From Clostridiales bacterium (lineage in GTDB: Bacteria; Bacillota; Clostridia; Lutisporales; Lutisporaceae): a stretch of DNA of 7,759 nt. Numbering within the stretch: the first letter of the stretch is position 1; every line of letters starts with the position of its first letter. Made by a program: the position numbers and the translations under genes. The notes under the pieces are model-generated. The model ran no database searches. It was not told the origin of the DNA and worked only from the letters and a program-made list of their open reading frames with translations. The stretch is from positions 1 to 7,759 of the forward strand of contig JAAYKT010000105.1 of NCBI GenBank assembly GCA_012522255.1. Reading direction: 5' to 3'. Shown here piece by piece: positions 1-5,765 of the stretch.

Positions 1-1107
1 GATGTATATTATATAAATAATATATTGCTTCAACTTGGTGCAGGGGTTAGACAAGAAGGATGCAGGCTCATAATAGATAATTCTAAGGTTAATACATATG
101 AAGTAGATTTCGAACTGTCAAAAAAACTTAGGGCATCATATTATTTTATCGGCGCATTACTTGGCCGCTTTAAAAAAGCAATGGTCCCCTTTCCCGGTGG
201 TTGTGATATAGGTGTAAGGCCTATTGACCAGCATATTAAGGGTTTTGAAGCCTTGGGGGCAAGAATTACCATCAAGCACGGTATTATTTGGGCAGAAGCG
301 GATGAACTCATCGGTGCACCTATATTTTTGGATATAGTCAGCGTAGGGGCAACTATAAATATCATGTTGGCGGCATGCCTGGCAAAAGGCACTACAGTTA
401 TAGAAAATGCTGCAAAAGAACCTTATATAGTAGATACGGCAAACTTTTTAAATGCCATGGGAGCTAACATAAAAGGCGCGGGAACAGATGAAATAAAGAT
501 AAAAGGTGTAGAAGCTTTGGGTAGCTGTGAACATTGTATCATTCCCGACCAGATGGAAGCAGGAACCTTTATGATAGCGGCGGCGGCTTCCAAGGGTAAT
601 GTTTTGGTTAAAAATATTATACCTACACACTTGGACTCCATAAGTGCCAAAATGAGGGAAATGGGTATAAAGATAATAGAAAACGGAGATTCTTTAAGGG
701 TGGTTACCAATGGCCGACCTTTGGCTGCCAATATAAAAACCATGCCTTATCCCGGTTTTCCCACAGATTTGCAACAGCCGATGAGCGTGCTTTTATCAAT
801 AGCCGATGGTACGGCAATCATTACAGAGAGCATATATGACGGCAGGTTCAAACACGTTGATGAATTAAAAAGAATGGGTGCCAAGATAAATGTGGAAGGC
901 AGAATTGCCGTAATCGAAGGTATAAGTAAACTATCCGGTGCACCTGTATGTGCAACTGACCTGAGGGCGGGTGCAGCGATGGTGATAGCCGGTCTAACTG
1001 CGGAAGGTGAAACGATTATAAATAATCTTACTCATATAGACAGAGGTTACGAAAAATTAGAACAAAAACTTCAAAGAGTAGGGGCAAAACTGAGAAGGGT
1101 ACCATAG
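1..1107 (+). CDS. murA: UDP-N-acetylglucosamine 1-carboxyvinyltransferase, MurZ/MurAB type (5' end outside window)
   Basis: Cytoplasmic enzyme that transfers enolpyruvate from PEP to UDP-GlcNAc, the first committed step of peptidoglycan synthesis and the fosfomycin target. The frame is open to the left edge, so the first in-frame TTG at 25 is not the real start; about 48 N-terminal residues, including the conserved early Lys, lie upstream, and the 368 visible residues fit a family length near 418. The active-site Cys is in PGGCDIGVRP (codon 202-204), the form sensitive to fosfomycin, with the conserved Arg five residues later and the RAS Arg 24 residues before. Further on are the catalytic Asp in FPTDLQQP (codon 766-768), the Arg in DLRAG (codon 964-966) and the Arg in HIDRGY (codon 1042-1044). 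Stretches such as KKLRASYY, RPIDQHIKGFEALGA and YPGFPTDLQQPM resemble the Bacillus MurAB/MurZ paralogue more than MurAA, so a second murA may exist elsewhere. Stop is TAG. It lies 42 bases before walJ, probably co-transcribed. Family assignment is essentially certain; the paralogue call is from remembered sequence. Confidence 0.96.
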   Translation, partial: DVYYINNILLQLGAGVRQEGCRLIIDNSKVNTYEVDFELSKKLRASYYFIGALLGRFKKAMVPFPGGCDIGVRPIDQHIKGFEALGARITIKHGIIWAEADELIGAPIFLDIVSVGATINIMLAACLAKGTTVIENAAKEPYIVDTANFLNAMGANIKGAGTDEIKIKGVEALGSCEHCIIPDQMEAGTFMIAAAASKGNVLVKNIIPTHLDSISAKMREMGIKIIENGDSLRVVTNGRPLAANIKTMPYPGFPTDLQQPMSVLLSIADGTAIITESIYDGRFKHVDELKRMGAKINVEGRIAVIEGISKLSGAPVCATDLRAGAAMVIAGLTAEGETIINNLTHIDRGYEKLEQKLQRVGAKLRRVP

Positions 1108-1139
1108 GTATAAGTTGCTTGCGCAGAATTCAATCAGTT

Positions 1140-1144
1140 GGAGG
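1140..1144 (+). promoter_or_regulatory. Ribosome binding site deciding the walJ start
   Basis: GGAGG lies 5 bases before ATG 1150. It overlaps the upstream in-frame TTG at 1138, so that TTG cannot use it. This favours ATG 1150 and a protein four residues shorter than the longest reading frame. Confidence 0.8.
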
Positions 1145-1149
1145 AAAAG

Positions 1150-1962
1150 ATGATAGCCAAATTATGTTCTTTAGCCAGTGGGAGCAGTGGAAACTGCACA
1201 TATATAAGCAACAATGGTACCGGTTTTTTAATTGATGCGGGAATTTCATACAAATCAATATTCCACAGTTTGAAGGATGTTGGAATATGCACAAGCAGTA
1301 TAAAGGCTTTACTTGTTACTCACGAACATTCGGACCATATAAAATGTGCCGGCATCGTGTCAAGAAAGCTCAACATACCAATCTATGCCAACGAAAATAC
1401 CTGGGAAGCCATGGAACCATTTTTGGGCAAACTGAACCCCAAAAATATAAGATTTTTTAGAACAGGTTCCGAATTTGAAATAGATGACATACTTGTTAAT
1501 TCTTATAATATTCCCCATGATGCTGTTGAACCGGTAGGGTTTACTTTTAAAATGGGGCAAATGAAAATTGGTTTTGCCACAGACCTGGGGTATTTCAGTG
1601 ATGAGATAAAGGCTAACCTAAAGGGTTCAAATCTTGTGATGCTTGAGTCCAACCATGATGTGGAAATGCTAAAAGCAGGGTCTTATCCTTATTTTTTAAA
1701 AAGAAGAATTTTAAGCGAAACCGGGCATTTATCAAACGAAGATGCAGGGAAAGCTGCTTGCCTACTCGTGGAGTCGGGAATAAGTAAGATTATGTTAGGA
1801 CACCTGAGCAAAGAAAACAATTTTCCTCAGCTTGCCTATGAAACAGTAAAAAGCATAATGGGTGAAGAGGGGATAAAGGTTGGTAGAGATGTAGACTTAT
1901 GTTTGGCTCCCAGGAGTTCGGCAAGTAAAGTGTTTTTGTTTGAACATGCATCGGTAGGATGA
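1150..1962 (+). CDS. walJ: WalJ/YycJ-type metallo-beta-lactamase-fold hydrolase
   Basis: A 270-residue cytoplasmic protein of the metallo-beta-lactamase superfamily, YycJ/WalJ branch. In Bacillota this gene usually sits at the end of the walRK two-component cluster; family members are reported to have nuclease activity in vitro and to influence coordination of division with wall synthesis and DNA replication. The exact substrate is unsettled. Visible signatures: N-terminal LASGSSGN (about residues 8-15), the metal-binding THEHSDH (57-63, giving His58, His60, Asp62 and His63), the downstream His of IPHDAVEPVGF (near 123), the metal Asp of FATDLGY (near 145), LESNHDVEML (165-174), GHLSNEDA (192-199) and the final ligand His in GHLSKENN (near 218). 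All expected metal ligands are present, so it should bind two metal ions. There is no signal peptide. Start is ATG 1150, chosen because GGAGG lies 5 bases upstream. It follows murA by 42 bases and precedes htrA by 43, with no terminator in either gap, so an operon is likely. Confidence 0.94.
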   Translation: MIAKLCSLASGSSGNCTYISNNGTGFLIDAGISYKSIFHSLKDVGICTSSIKALLVTHEHSDHIKCAGIVSRKLNIPIYANENTWEAMEPFLGKLNPKNIRFFRTGSEFEIDDILVNSYNIPHDAVEPVGFTFKMGQMKIGFATDLGYFSDEIKANLKGSNLVMLESNHDVEMLKAGSYPYFLKRRILSETGHLSNEDAGKAACLLVESGISKIMLGHLSKENNFPQLAYETVKSIMGEEGIKVGRDVDLCLAPRSSASKVFLFEHASVG

Positions 1963-1994
1963 TAATAAATACATACAATATAAAATATAAACGG

Positions 1995-2002
1995 GGTGGT
2001 GA
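1995..2002 (+). promoter_or_regulatory. Shine-Dalgarno of htrA
   Basis: GGTGGTGA three bases before ATG 2006 matches the GGAGGTGA-type sequence complementary to the 16S rRNA tail at seven of eight bases. It supports the annotated htrA start. The 43-base gap from walJ shows no clear separate promoter. Confidence 0.7.
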
Positions 2003-2005
2003 ATT

Positions 2006-3127
2006 ATGGAACAATATAATGAACCAAGGCCAAGAAAAAGAGGTAATGGTTTTGCCTATTTTGCCGTAGGGTTAATCGGTGCTATTATCGGCGGGTTTAT
2101 AATGGCTGCCTTAGCTCCATATTATATTTACGGTAAGATACTGCCTTATCCCGATACGGAACAGAATGTACCGGGACAGCAGATTATTATAGAACCAAAA
2201 GAAGACATATCAATAGCCGGTGCCGTGGCAAAGAAAGTCATGCCTTCCGTTGTGGGTATAAGCATAATTACCCTTCAAAGAGATTTGTTTTTCGGGTCAA
2301 GATACCAAGAAGGTGTCGGATCGGGTGTAATAGTTGATCCAAGGGGATATATCGTAACCAATTCTCACGTGGTGGGTAACAACAGAAAAAAACTTACAGT
2401 ATATTTAATAGACGGAAGAGAGATGGAAGGAACGGTTCTGTGGCAAGATGCAGGTTTGGACCTGGCGGTGCTCAAAGTGGATGTTAGTAATCTTCCTACG
2501 GCGGATTTGGGTGATTCGGAGAATATTGGCGTGGGCGATACGGCAATAGCTATAGGAAACCCTCTTGGATTGAGGTTTGAAAGGACTGTTACCCAGGGGA
2601 TTATTTCCGGCCTAAACAGAAGCATCATGGTAGAGCAATCAATAATGGAAGATTTGATACAAACAGATGCAGCCATCAACCCGGGGAATAGCGGCGGACC
2701 TCTCATAAACAGCAAAGGCGAAATAATAGGAATCAACACTGTAAAGGTAACGGCTGAAGGATTGGGTTTTGCCATACCTATAAATGTAATCAAACCTGTA
2801 ATAAAACATTTTGTTGAGGACGGAGTGTTCAATCCGCCTTATTTAGGCATCTACACTTTGGACAGAGAAATTGTCGGTTTTTACGAAACAGACATAGTTA
2901 TAAAATCCGGACTTTATATACATGAAGTTGTCAAAGGCTCGTCAGCTGAAAAAGCCGGTATAAAAGAAGGAGATATAATAACCCATATAGATAATACAGA
3001 AGTCAACACAATGCTTAAGCTCAGGTCTGTTTTGTATTATAAAAAGCCAGGAGAAACAGTAAGTATAAAGTATCAGAGAGACGGAAATGAATTTGAAGCA
3101 GAAGCGGTATTGCAGGGAAATCAATAA
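2006..3127 (+). CDS. htrA: HtrA/DegP-like membrane-anchored serine protease with PDZ domain
   Basis: A 373-residue serine protease/chaperone (S1C, HtrA/DegP family) expected to sit on the outer face of the cytoplasmic membrane and degrade misfolded exported proteins. A short basic N-terminus (RPRKRGN) precedes one membrane anchor at about 17-40 (FAYFAVGLIGAIIGG...), then a linker. The trypsin-like domain spans about 68-272 with the full triad: His121 in TNSHVV, Asp152 in LDLAVL and Ser229 in NPGNSGGP. A single PDZ domain covers about 278-370, with the usual GSSAEKAGIKEGDII turn near 311-325; one PDZ is normal for Gram-positive members. Its place after walJ matches yycK/htrC at the end of the Bacillus wal cluster. 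The stop TAA falls 3 bases from the stop of the convergent gene; a Rho-independent terminator lies about 106 bases beyond, inside that gene. In Bacillota, htrA genes are often controlled by envelope-stress two-component systems, but no such operator is visible here. Confidence 0.95.
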   Translation: MEQYNEPRPRKRGNGFAYFAVGLIGAIIGGFIMAALAPYYIYGKILPYPDTEQNVPGQQIIIEPKEDISIAGAVAKKVMPSVVGISIITLQRDLFFGSRYQEGVGSGVIVDPRGYIVTNSHVVGNNRKKLTVYLIDGREMEGTVLWQDAGLDLAVLKVDVSNLPTADLGDSENIGVGDTAIAIGNPLGLRFERTVTQGIISGLNRSIMVEQSIMEDLIQTDAAINPGNSGGPLINSKGEIIGINTVKVTAEGLGFAIPINVIKPVIKHFVEDGVFNPPYLGIYTLDREIVGFYETDIVIKSGLYIHEVVKGSSAEKAGIKEGDIITHIDNTEVNTMLKLRSVLYYKKPGETVSIKYQRDGNEFEAEAVLQGNQ

Positions 3128-3185
3128 TTATTATTTCAGCACTATATTATAATAATCCGTATCTAAGAATTTTGCTGAATAATAA
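3128..3185. repeat. Imperfect inverted repeat at the convergent gene ends
   Basis: TTATTATTTCAGCA at 3128-3141 pairs with TGCTGAATAATAA at 3173-3185 as 13 base pairs with one bulged T, leaving a 31-base loop. It includes the stop codon of the LtaS-like gene and begins just after the htrA stop. On the - strand the stem is followed by a moderately U-rich stretch (TTATTGATTT), so it may act as a weak terminator for the LtaS-like transcript. The large loop and A/T-rich stem make this uncertain. Confidence 0.35.
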
Positions 3186-5074
3186 AATTTACTGTTAATA
3201 TATTTGATTAGATCTTTCACATAGTTTTCATCAACATTTATCCCTTTATTGGGGATAAATGTTTTGTTTTCTGAGTTATATCGTCCTTTATCCGTAATAA
3301 AACTCCTGTTTCCGAATATGACCAAGGGCTCCGAATCGGATAGGATATCTTTTCCCATAAGTAAACGAGAGTCATATTCCAAACCTAAAAGATTTGAAAT
3401 TGTCGGTATTATATCCAGGCTGGAGCAGGGTTTTTTTATTACCTTTGGAACCATTCCTTTGGTGTATAGGATAAAATGATTTTTATAAAGCTCAAAATTT
3501 CTTTCCAAAGTATGGCCTGCCAACTCGTCTATTTCGTTATTTTCCAAACCATAGGGGTAGTGATCGGCAGATAATGCGATAAGAGTTTTATTTGCCAACC
3601 CCTCTTCTTCCAGCTTCCGCAGTAGATACTCCATGGCACGGTCCAGTTCAATTTGACAGGCTATATAAGCCTTGCATGGTTCAGAATAAGGGAGATCCTT
3701 TACATATTTTCTGTTTTTTGATGACATGGCATTGCCTAAAAAATTATACCTTAGATGTCCGCTAACCGTCATATAGTAAGCATGAAAAGGGGCATCATCA
3801 ATATATTCCGGCATAGTTACTTCCATCATTTCCAAATCGGATTCAGGCCATTTTTTTTCAACTATCAAGCCATTTCCCACACCTTTATAAACATATCCCA
3901 TATTTGGGTGAGATATATTTCTCTTGTAATAATCAAAAGTATGGTTGTGATAGGCCAAAGTCTTATAACCTAATTTTTTTAATTGATTACCCATAACAAA
4001 AGGCATCGATATATCTCCTGATTTGTAAAAACTCCAGACGCCGCTTTTAGGTATGAGCCCGGTGCAGGCAACATACTCACCGTCAGATGTGCTTACTCCC
4101 CAGACAGGAGTGTAAAAGTCACTGAAATAGTATCCGCCATAGACCATTTTATGCAGCGTTGGCGTGAGGTTTTCATCTACAGCATAGGGTGAAAAGGCTT
4201 CGGCGGTAATGAGGATAAGATTGTATCCTTTATACTTGCCGGTATACTCGTTTTTAACAGTGGGCTCCGTATTTTCAAAATATAAATGCATATTATTTAT
4301 GGTTTCATCTTTTTCTTCGGCAATAAGTTTGGCAAAATTAATATTCATAGTGTTGTATTCAATCTTTTTTTCAATACCCGGTGCCTTTGGATTGGCTGGC
4401 TTCTTTATCGTCATCTCCGGTAAGTTTTCAACGGGTGGTGACCATCCTACGAGCAGCCTCTTAAAATCCAATCTCATGGTTGTGATAAGGCCTAATTTCT
4501 TTACAGAAAGATTGGGTTGACTCTTTTTGAAATACAAGTCGTAGGCGGTGTTTTGTTCTTTGCCTTCGGCAAAAACAAACAGCATGGTAGTGATATAAGT
4601 CAGGGCAAGGAAACCGGTTAATTCGGCTAACATTCCTCTGTTTGCTCTGTATGATATTATTCTAACTTTATACTTTTTAAAAAGAAACAGGGGCAAAAAA
4701 ATAAGCAAAAGCTTAGGTAAATTAACGGCTACCACAATAAAAATCGTTTTCCAAAATTCCGCTATTTGCGAAACATTTGATGCGGAATAGATGGTGTAAA
4801 AGGTTTTAAAAACTTTAAAATAAATAAGCTGTGAACCAAAGATAATGGAGAAAAACAAAAGAAAAATATAAGAAAGCATATAATTTGTTTTATCATTATA
4901 AAAGATACAAATAAAATAAATAATGGCACCATAAAGTATGGAAAAGATACAAGAGAAAAGCAAACCTACTGTAAAAAAACTATCTGATGTAGTATATCTA
5001 AGTACACTTTCCATAAAAAATAATGAAGTTATGAAATATAATAATTGATAATATGGTTTAACAAACCCATTCAT
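3131..5074 (-). CDS. LtaS-like membrane glycerophosphotransferase (sulfatase/alkaline phosphatase fold)
   Basis: A 647-residue protein, almost exactly the length of Staphylococcus aureus LtaS (646). That family uses phosphatidylglycerol as donor to polymerise glycerophosphate into lipoteichoic acid on the outer membrane face, or to add glycerophosphate to other glycans. Five N-terminal membrane segments are visible at roughly 8-25, 33-58, 65-88, 110-133 and 149-169. A linker of about 110 residues follows, then the extracellular sulfatase-fold domain from about 284. Key residues match the LtaS pattern: metal-binding Glu292 in LITAEAFS, nucleophile Thr329 in GVSTSDGEY, His440 in TVSGHLRYN, and Asp504-His505 in LSADHYPYG. 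An active enzyme is therefore expected. Whether it is the main LTA polymerase, a primase-like paralogue or a phosphoglycerol transferase for another polymer cannot be told, so no symbol is given. The start ATG (5074-5072) follows AGGTGAT. That Shine-Dalgarno lies in the loop of a perfect A/U hairpin (see 5073-5099). The gene converges on htrA and diverges from murJ across a 334-base promoter region. Confidence 0.9.
   Translation of the reverse strand: MNGFVKPYYQLLYFITSLFFMESVLRYTTSDSFFTVGLLFSCIFSILYGAIIYFICIFYNDKTNYMLSYIFLLFFSIIFGSQLIYFKVFKTFYTIYSASNVSQIAEFWKTIFIVVAVNLPKLLLIFLPLFLFKKYKVRIISYRANRGMLAELTGFLALTYITTMLFVFAEGKEQNTAYDLYFKKSQPNLSVKKLGLITTMRLDFKRLLVGWSPPVENLPEMTIKKPANPKAPGIEKKIEYNTMNINFAKLIAEEKDETINNMHLYFENTEPTVKNEYTGKYKGYNLILITAEAFSPYAVDENLTPTLHKMVYGGYYFSDFYTPVWGVSTSDGEYVACTGLIPKSGVWSFYKSGDISMPFVMGNQLKKLGYKTLAYHNHTFDYYKRNISHPNMGYVYKGVGNGLIVEKKWPESDLEMMEVTMPEYIDDAPFHAYYMTVSGHLRYNFLGNAMSSKNRKYVKDLPYSEPCKAYIACQIELDRAMEYLLRKLEEEGLANKTLIALSADHYPYGLENNEIDELAGHTLERNFELYKNHFILYTKGMVPKVIKKPCSSLDIIPTISNLLGLEYDSRLLMGKDILSDSEPLVIFGNRSFITDKGRYNSENKTFIPNKGINVDENYVKDLIKYINSKFYYSAKFLDTDYYNIVLK
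3233..3272 (+). terminator. Rho-independent terminator for the murA-walJ-htrA transcript
   Basis: A perfect 12-bp stem (3233-3244 AACATTTATCCC with 3252-3263 GGGATAAATGTT), a 7-base loop, and then a T-rich run TTGTTTTCT. The T-run is only on the + strand side; on the - strand the stem is followed by GATGAAAAC, so it should stop only rightward transcription. It lies about 106 bases after the htrA stop and wholly inside the coding sequence of the convergent LtaS-like gene, where it encodes the KTFIPNKGINV stretch. Confidence 0.7.
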
Positions 5075-5099
5075 ATAATAATCACCTGTATTATTATAT
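5073..5099 (-). promoter_or_regulatory. A/U hairpin enclosing the Shine-Dalgarno of the LtaS-like gene
   Basis: The + strand shows ATATAATAAT (5073-5082), a 7-base spacer and its exact reverse complement ATTATTATAT (5090-5099). In the leftward mRNA this forms a 10-bp all-A/U stem. Its loop is ACAGGUG, the core of the Shine-Dalgarno, and its 3' arm ends with the A and U of the AUG start codon. Such a structure could tune ribosome access, for example with temperature. The inverted repeat is read directly; the regulatory role is inferred. Confidence 0.5.
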
Positions 5100-5201
5100 T
5101 ATTAAAAAATATCTATATTATAATTAATGCAATTTAAAGAAAAAAACTTTCAAAAACAGTAGATACTGATGTTTGCGATCATAAATTAACCAATACATTT
5201 G

Positions 5202-5231
5202 ATTATAGCATACTTTTATAATATGTTTCAG
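5202..5231 (-). promoter_or_regulatory. Candidate sigma-A promoter for the LtaS-like gene
   Basis: Read on the - strand, CTGAAA (5231-5226, 4 of 6 matches to TTGACA) is followed after 18 bases by TATAAT (5207-5202), preceded by TGC to give an extended -10 TGCTATAAT. This predicts a start near 5195 and a leader of about 120 bases. A second TATAAT at 5122-5117 is nearer the gene, but its best -35 (TTGAAA at 5153-5148) is 25 bases away, so it is less likely. Confidence 0.55.
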
Positions 5232-5328
5232 TGGATTACAACAGATACATGCGGTTCGTGCAATCAAAATTAAGAGGGTGATCATTTACAAAATCGGTCA
5301 AGCATGTCGCATTTGAAACAAAATAGGG

Positions 5329-5334
5329 TATAAT
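5329..5334 (+). promoter_or_regulatory. Candidate -10 element for murJ
   Basis: A perfect TATAAT within AGGGTATAATG sits about 75 bases before the murJ start. No good -35 lies 16-18 bases upstream; the nearest, TTGAAA at 5313-5318, is only 10 bases away. The promoter may need an activator or be weak. This is the best rightward candidate in the gap. Confidence 0.4.
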
Positions 5335-5394
5335 GTAAATATCCACAATTCTTACAGATCTTTTTTTAAAATTATTATGTAAAACCATAAATAC

Positions 5395-5402
5395 GTGAGG
5401 GA
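5395..5402 (+). promoter_or_regulatory. Shine-Dalgarno of murJ
   Basis: GTGAGGGA lies 6 bases before ATG 5409. A second ATG at 5405 is closer but out of frame with the MurJ homology, and its frame gives a cysteine/histidine-rich shadow peptide. The start at 5409 is therefore chosen. Confidence 0.6.
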
Positions 5403-5408
5403 ATATGC

Positions 5409-5765
5409 ATGAAAAAAACAGTGTTTGTTTTGATGATACTTACAATAGTTGCAAAGGTTATAGGCTTAGCCCGGGAACTGACACTTTCCTATTTTTTTGG
5501 TGCCACAAACATAAGCGATGCTTATCTCATTTCCCAGACCATTCCCGCAGTCTTGTTCGGATTCATAGGTGCGGGACTTTCCACTTGCTATATCCCTATA
5601 TATAGTGATGTTTTGAGAAAGAAAGGTTACAAATCAGGAATTGATTTTACAAATAATGTTACAAATGTTTTTATCATAATTTCAACCATTTTGGTTTTTA
5701 TAGTGCTGTTATTTACTGAACCTGTGGTAGGCTCTTTGCATCCGGTTTTACCGGAGAGACTTTGA
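5409..5765 (+). CDS. murJ: Lipid II flippase MurJ, N-terminal fragment (frameshifted gene)
   Basis: First 118 codons of a broken murJ. MurJ (MOP exporter superfamily, MviN family) moves undecaprenyl-linked peptidoglycan precursor across the cytoplasmic membrane. Visible here are the first three of the family's 14 membrane segments (about 5-21, 38-60, 84-104), the conserved Arg22 in GLAREL, Asp37 in NISDAYL, and the TIPAVLFGFIGAGLS stretch typical of the second helix. Homology runs to LLFTEPVVG (about residue 108). The last ten residues (SLHPVLPERL) are out of frame, and the stop TGA is at 5763-5765. Reading 5732 onward in the -1 frame gives LFASGFTGETLKTAM, which continues the family pattern. 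So one base is missing around 5730-5737, perhaps a C of an original GGCCTC. With one base restored, 5409-6937 encodes 509 residues, the normal length. A three-helix fragment alone would not be a working flippase. Confidence 0.85.
   Translation: MKKTVFVLMILTIVAKVIGLARELTLSYFFGATNISDAYLISQTIPAVLFGFIGAGLSTCYIPIYSDVLRKKGYKSGIDFTNNVTNVFIIISTILVFIVLLFTEPVVGSLHPVLPERL
5741..5755 (+). repeat. Small hairpin at the murJ frame junction
   Basis: TCCGGT (5741-5746) and ACCGGA (5750-5755) form a perfect 6-bp stem with a TTT loop, directly after the point where the reading frame changes. It could favour a base deletion or read error, or be coincidental coding sequence. Confidence 0.5.

Larger units (their letters stand above)
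5075..5408. other. Divergent intergenic region between the LtaS-like gene and murJ
   Basis: This is 334 bases of A/T-rich DNA with no convincing gene. It holds a leftward promoter candidate (5202-5231), a rightward -10 (5329-5334), the hairpin around the leftward start (5073-5099) and the murJ Shine-Dalgarno (5395-5402). The longest start-to-stop frames are about a dozen codons and lack ribosome sites. A T7 run at 5361-5367 is not preceded by a usable stem, so it is not a terminator. The less A/T-rich patch at 5247-5310, with AAGAGGGTGATC, is unexplained. Confidence 0.6.

Noticed and set aside
25..1107. TTG at 25 as the start of a shorter murA
   Set aside because: The frame is open to base 1 and the residues before TTG (DVYYINNI) already fit the family, so the gene continues left of the window.
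1138..1149. TTG 1138 as walJ start
   Set aside because: It overlaps the GGAGG that serves ATG 1150, and the extra residues (MEEK) are not part of the family N-terminus.
5250..5263. GGTTCG string resembling a tRNA T-loop
   Set aside because: No acceptor, anticodon or D arms can be paired around it.
5223..5273. 16-codon frame with a CGSC motif in the divergent region
   Set aside because: No ribosome site precedes its ATG and the peptide resembles nothing I recognise; chance is likely.
5278..5316. GTG-initiated mini-frame behind AAGAGG
   Set aside because: The Shine-Dalgarno-like bases abut the GTG with no spacing and the frame is only 12 codons.
5361..5367. T7 run as a terminator
   Set aside because: Only a 5-bp A/T pairing (TGTAA/TTACA) precedes it, too weak and lying after the probable murJ promoter.
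5405..5605. Out-of-frame 66-codon frame starting at ATG 5405
   Set aside because: It is a shadow of murJ; the MurJ homology is in the frame of ATG 5409.
5729..5738. Programmed -1 ribosomal frameshift site in murJ
   Set aside because: No X XXY YYZ heptamer occurs between the -1 frame stop at 5717 and the 0 frame stop at 5763, so a one-base deletion is simpler.
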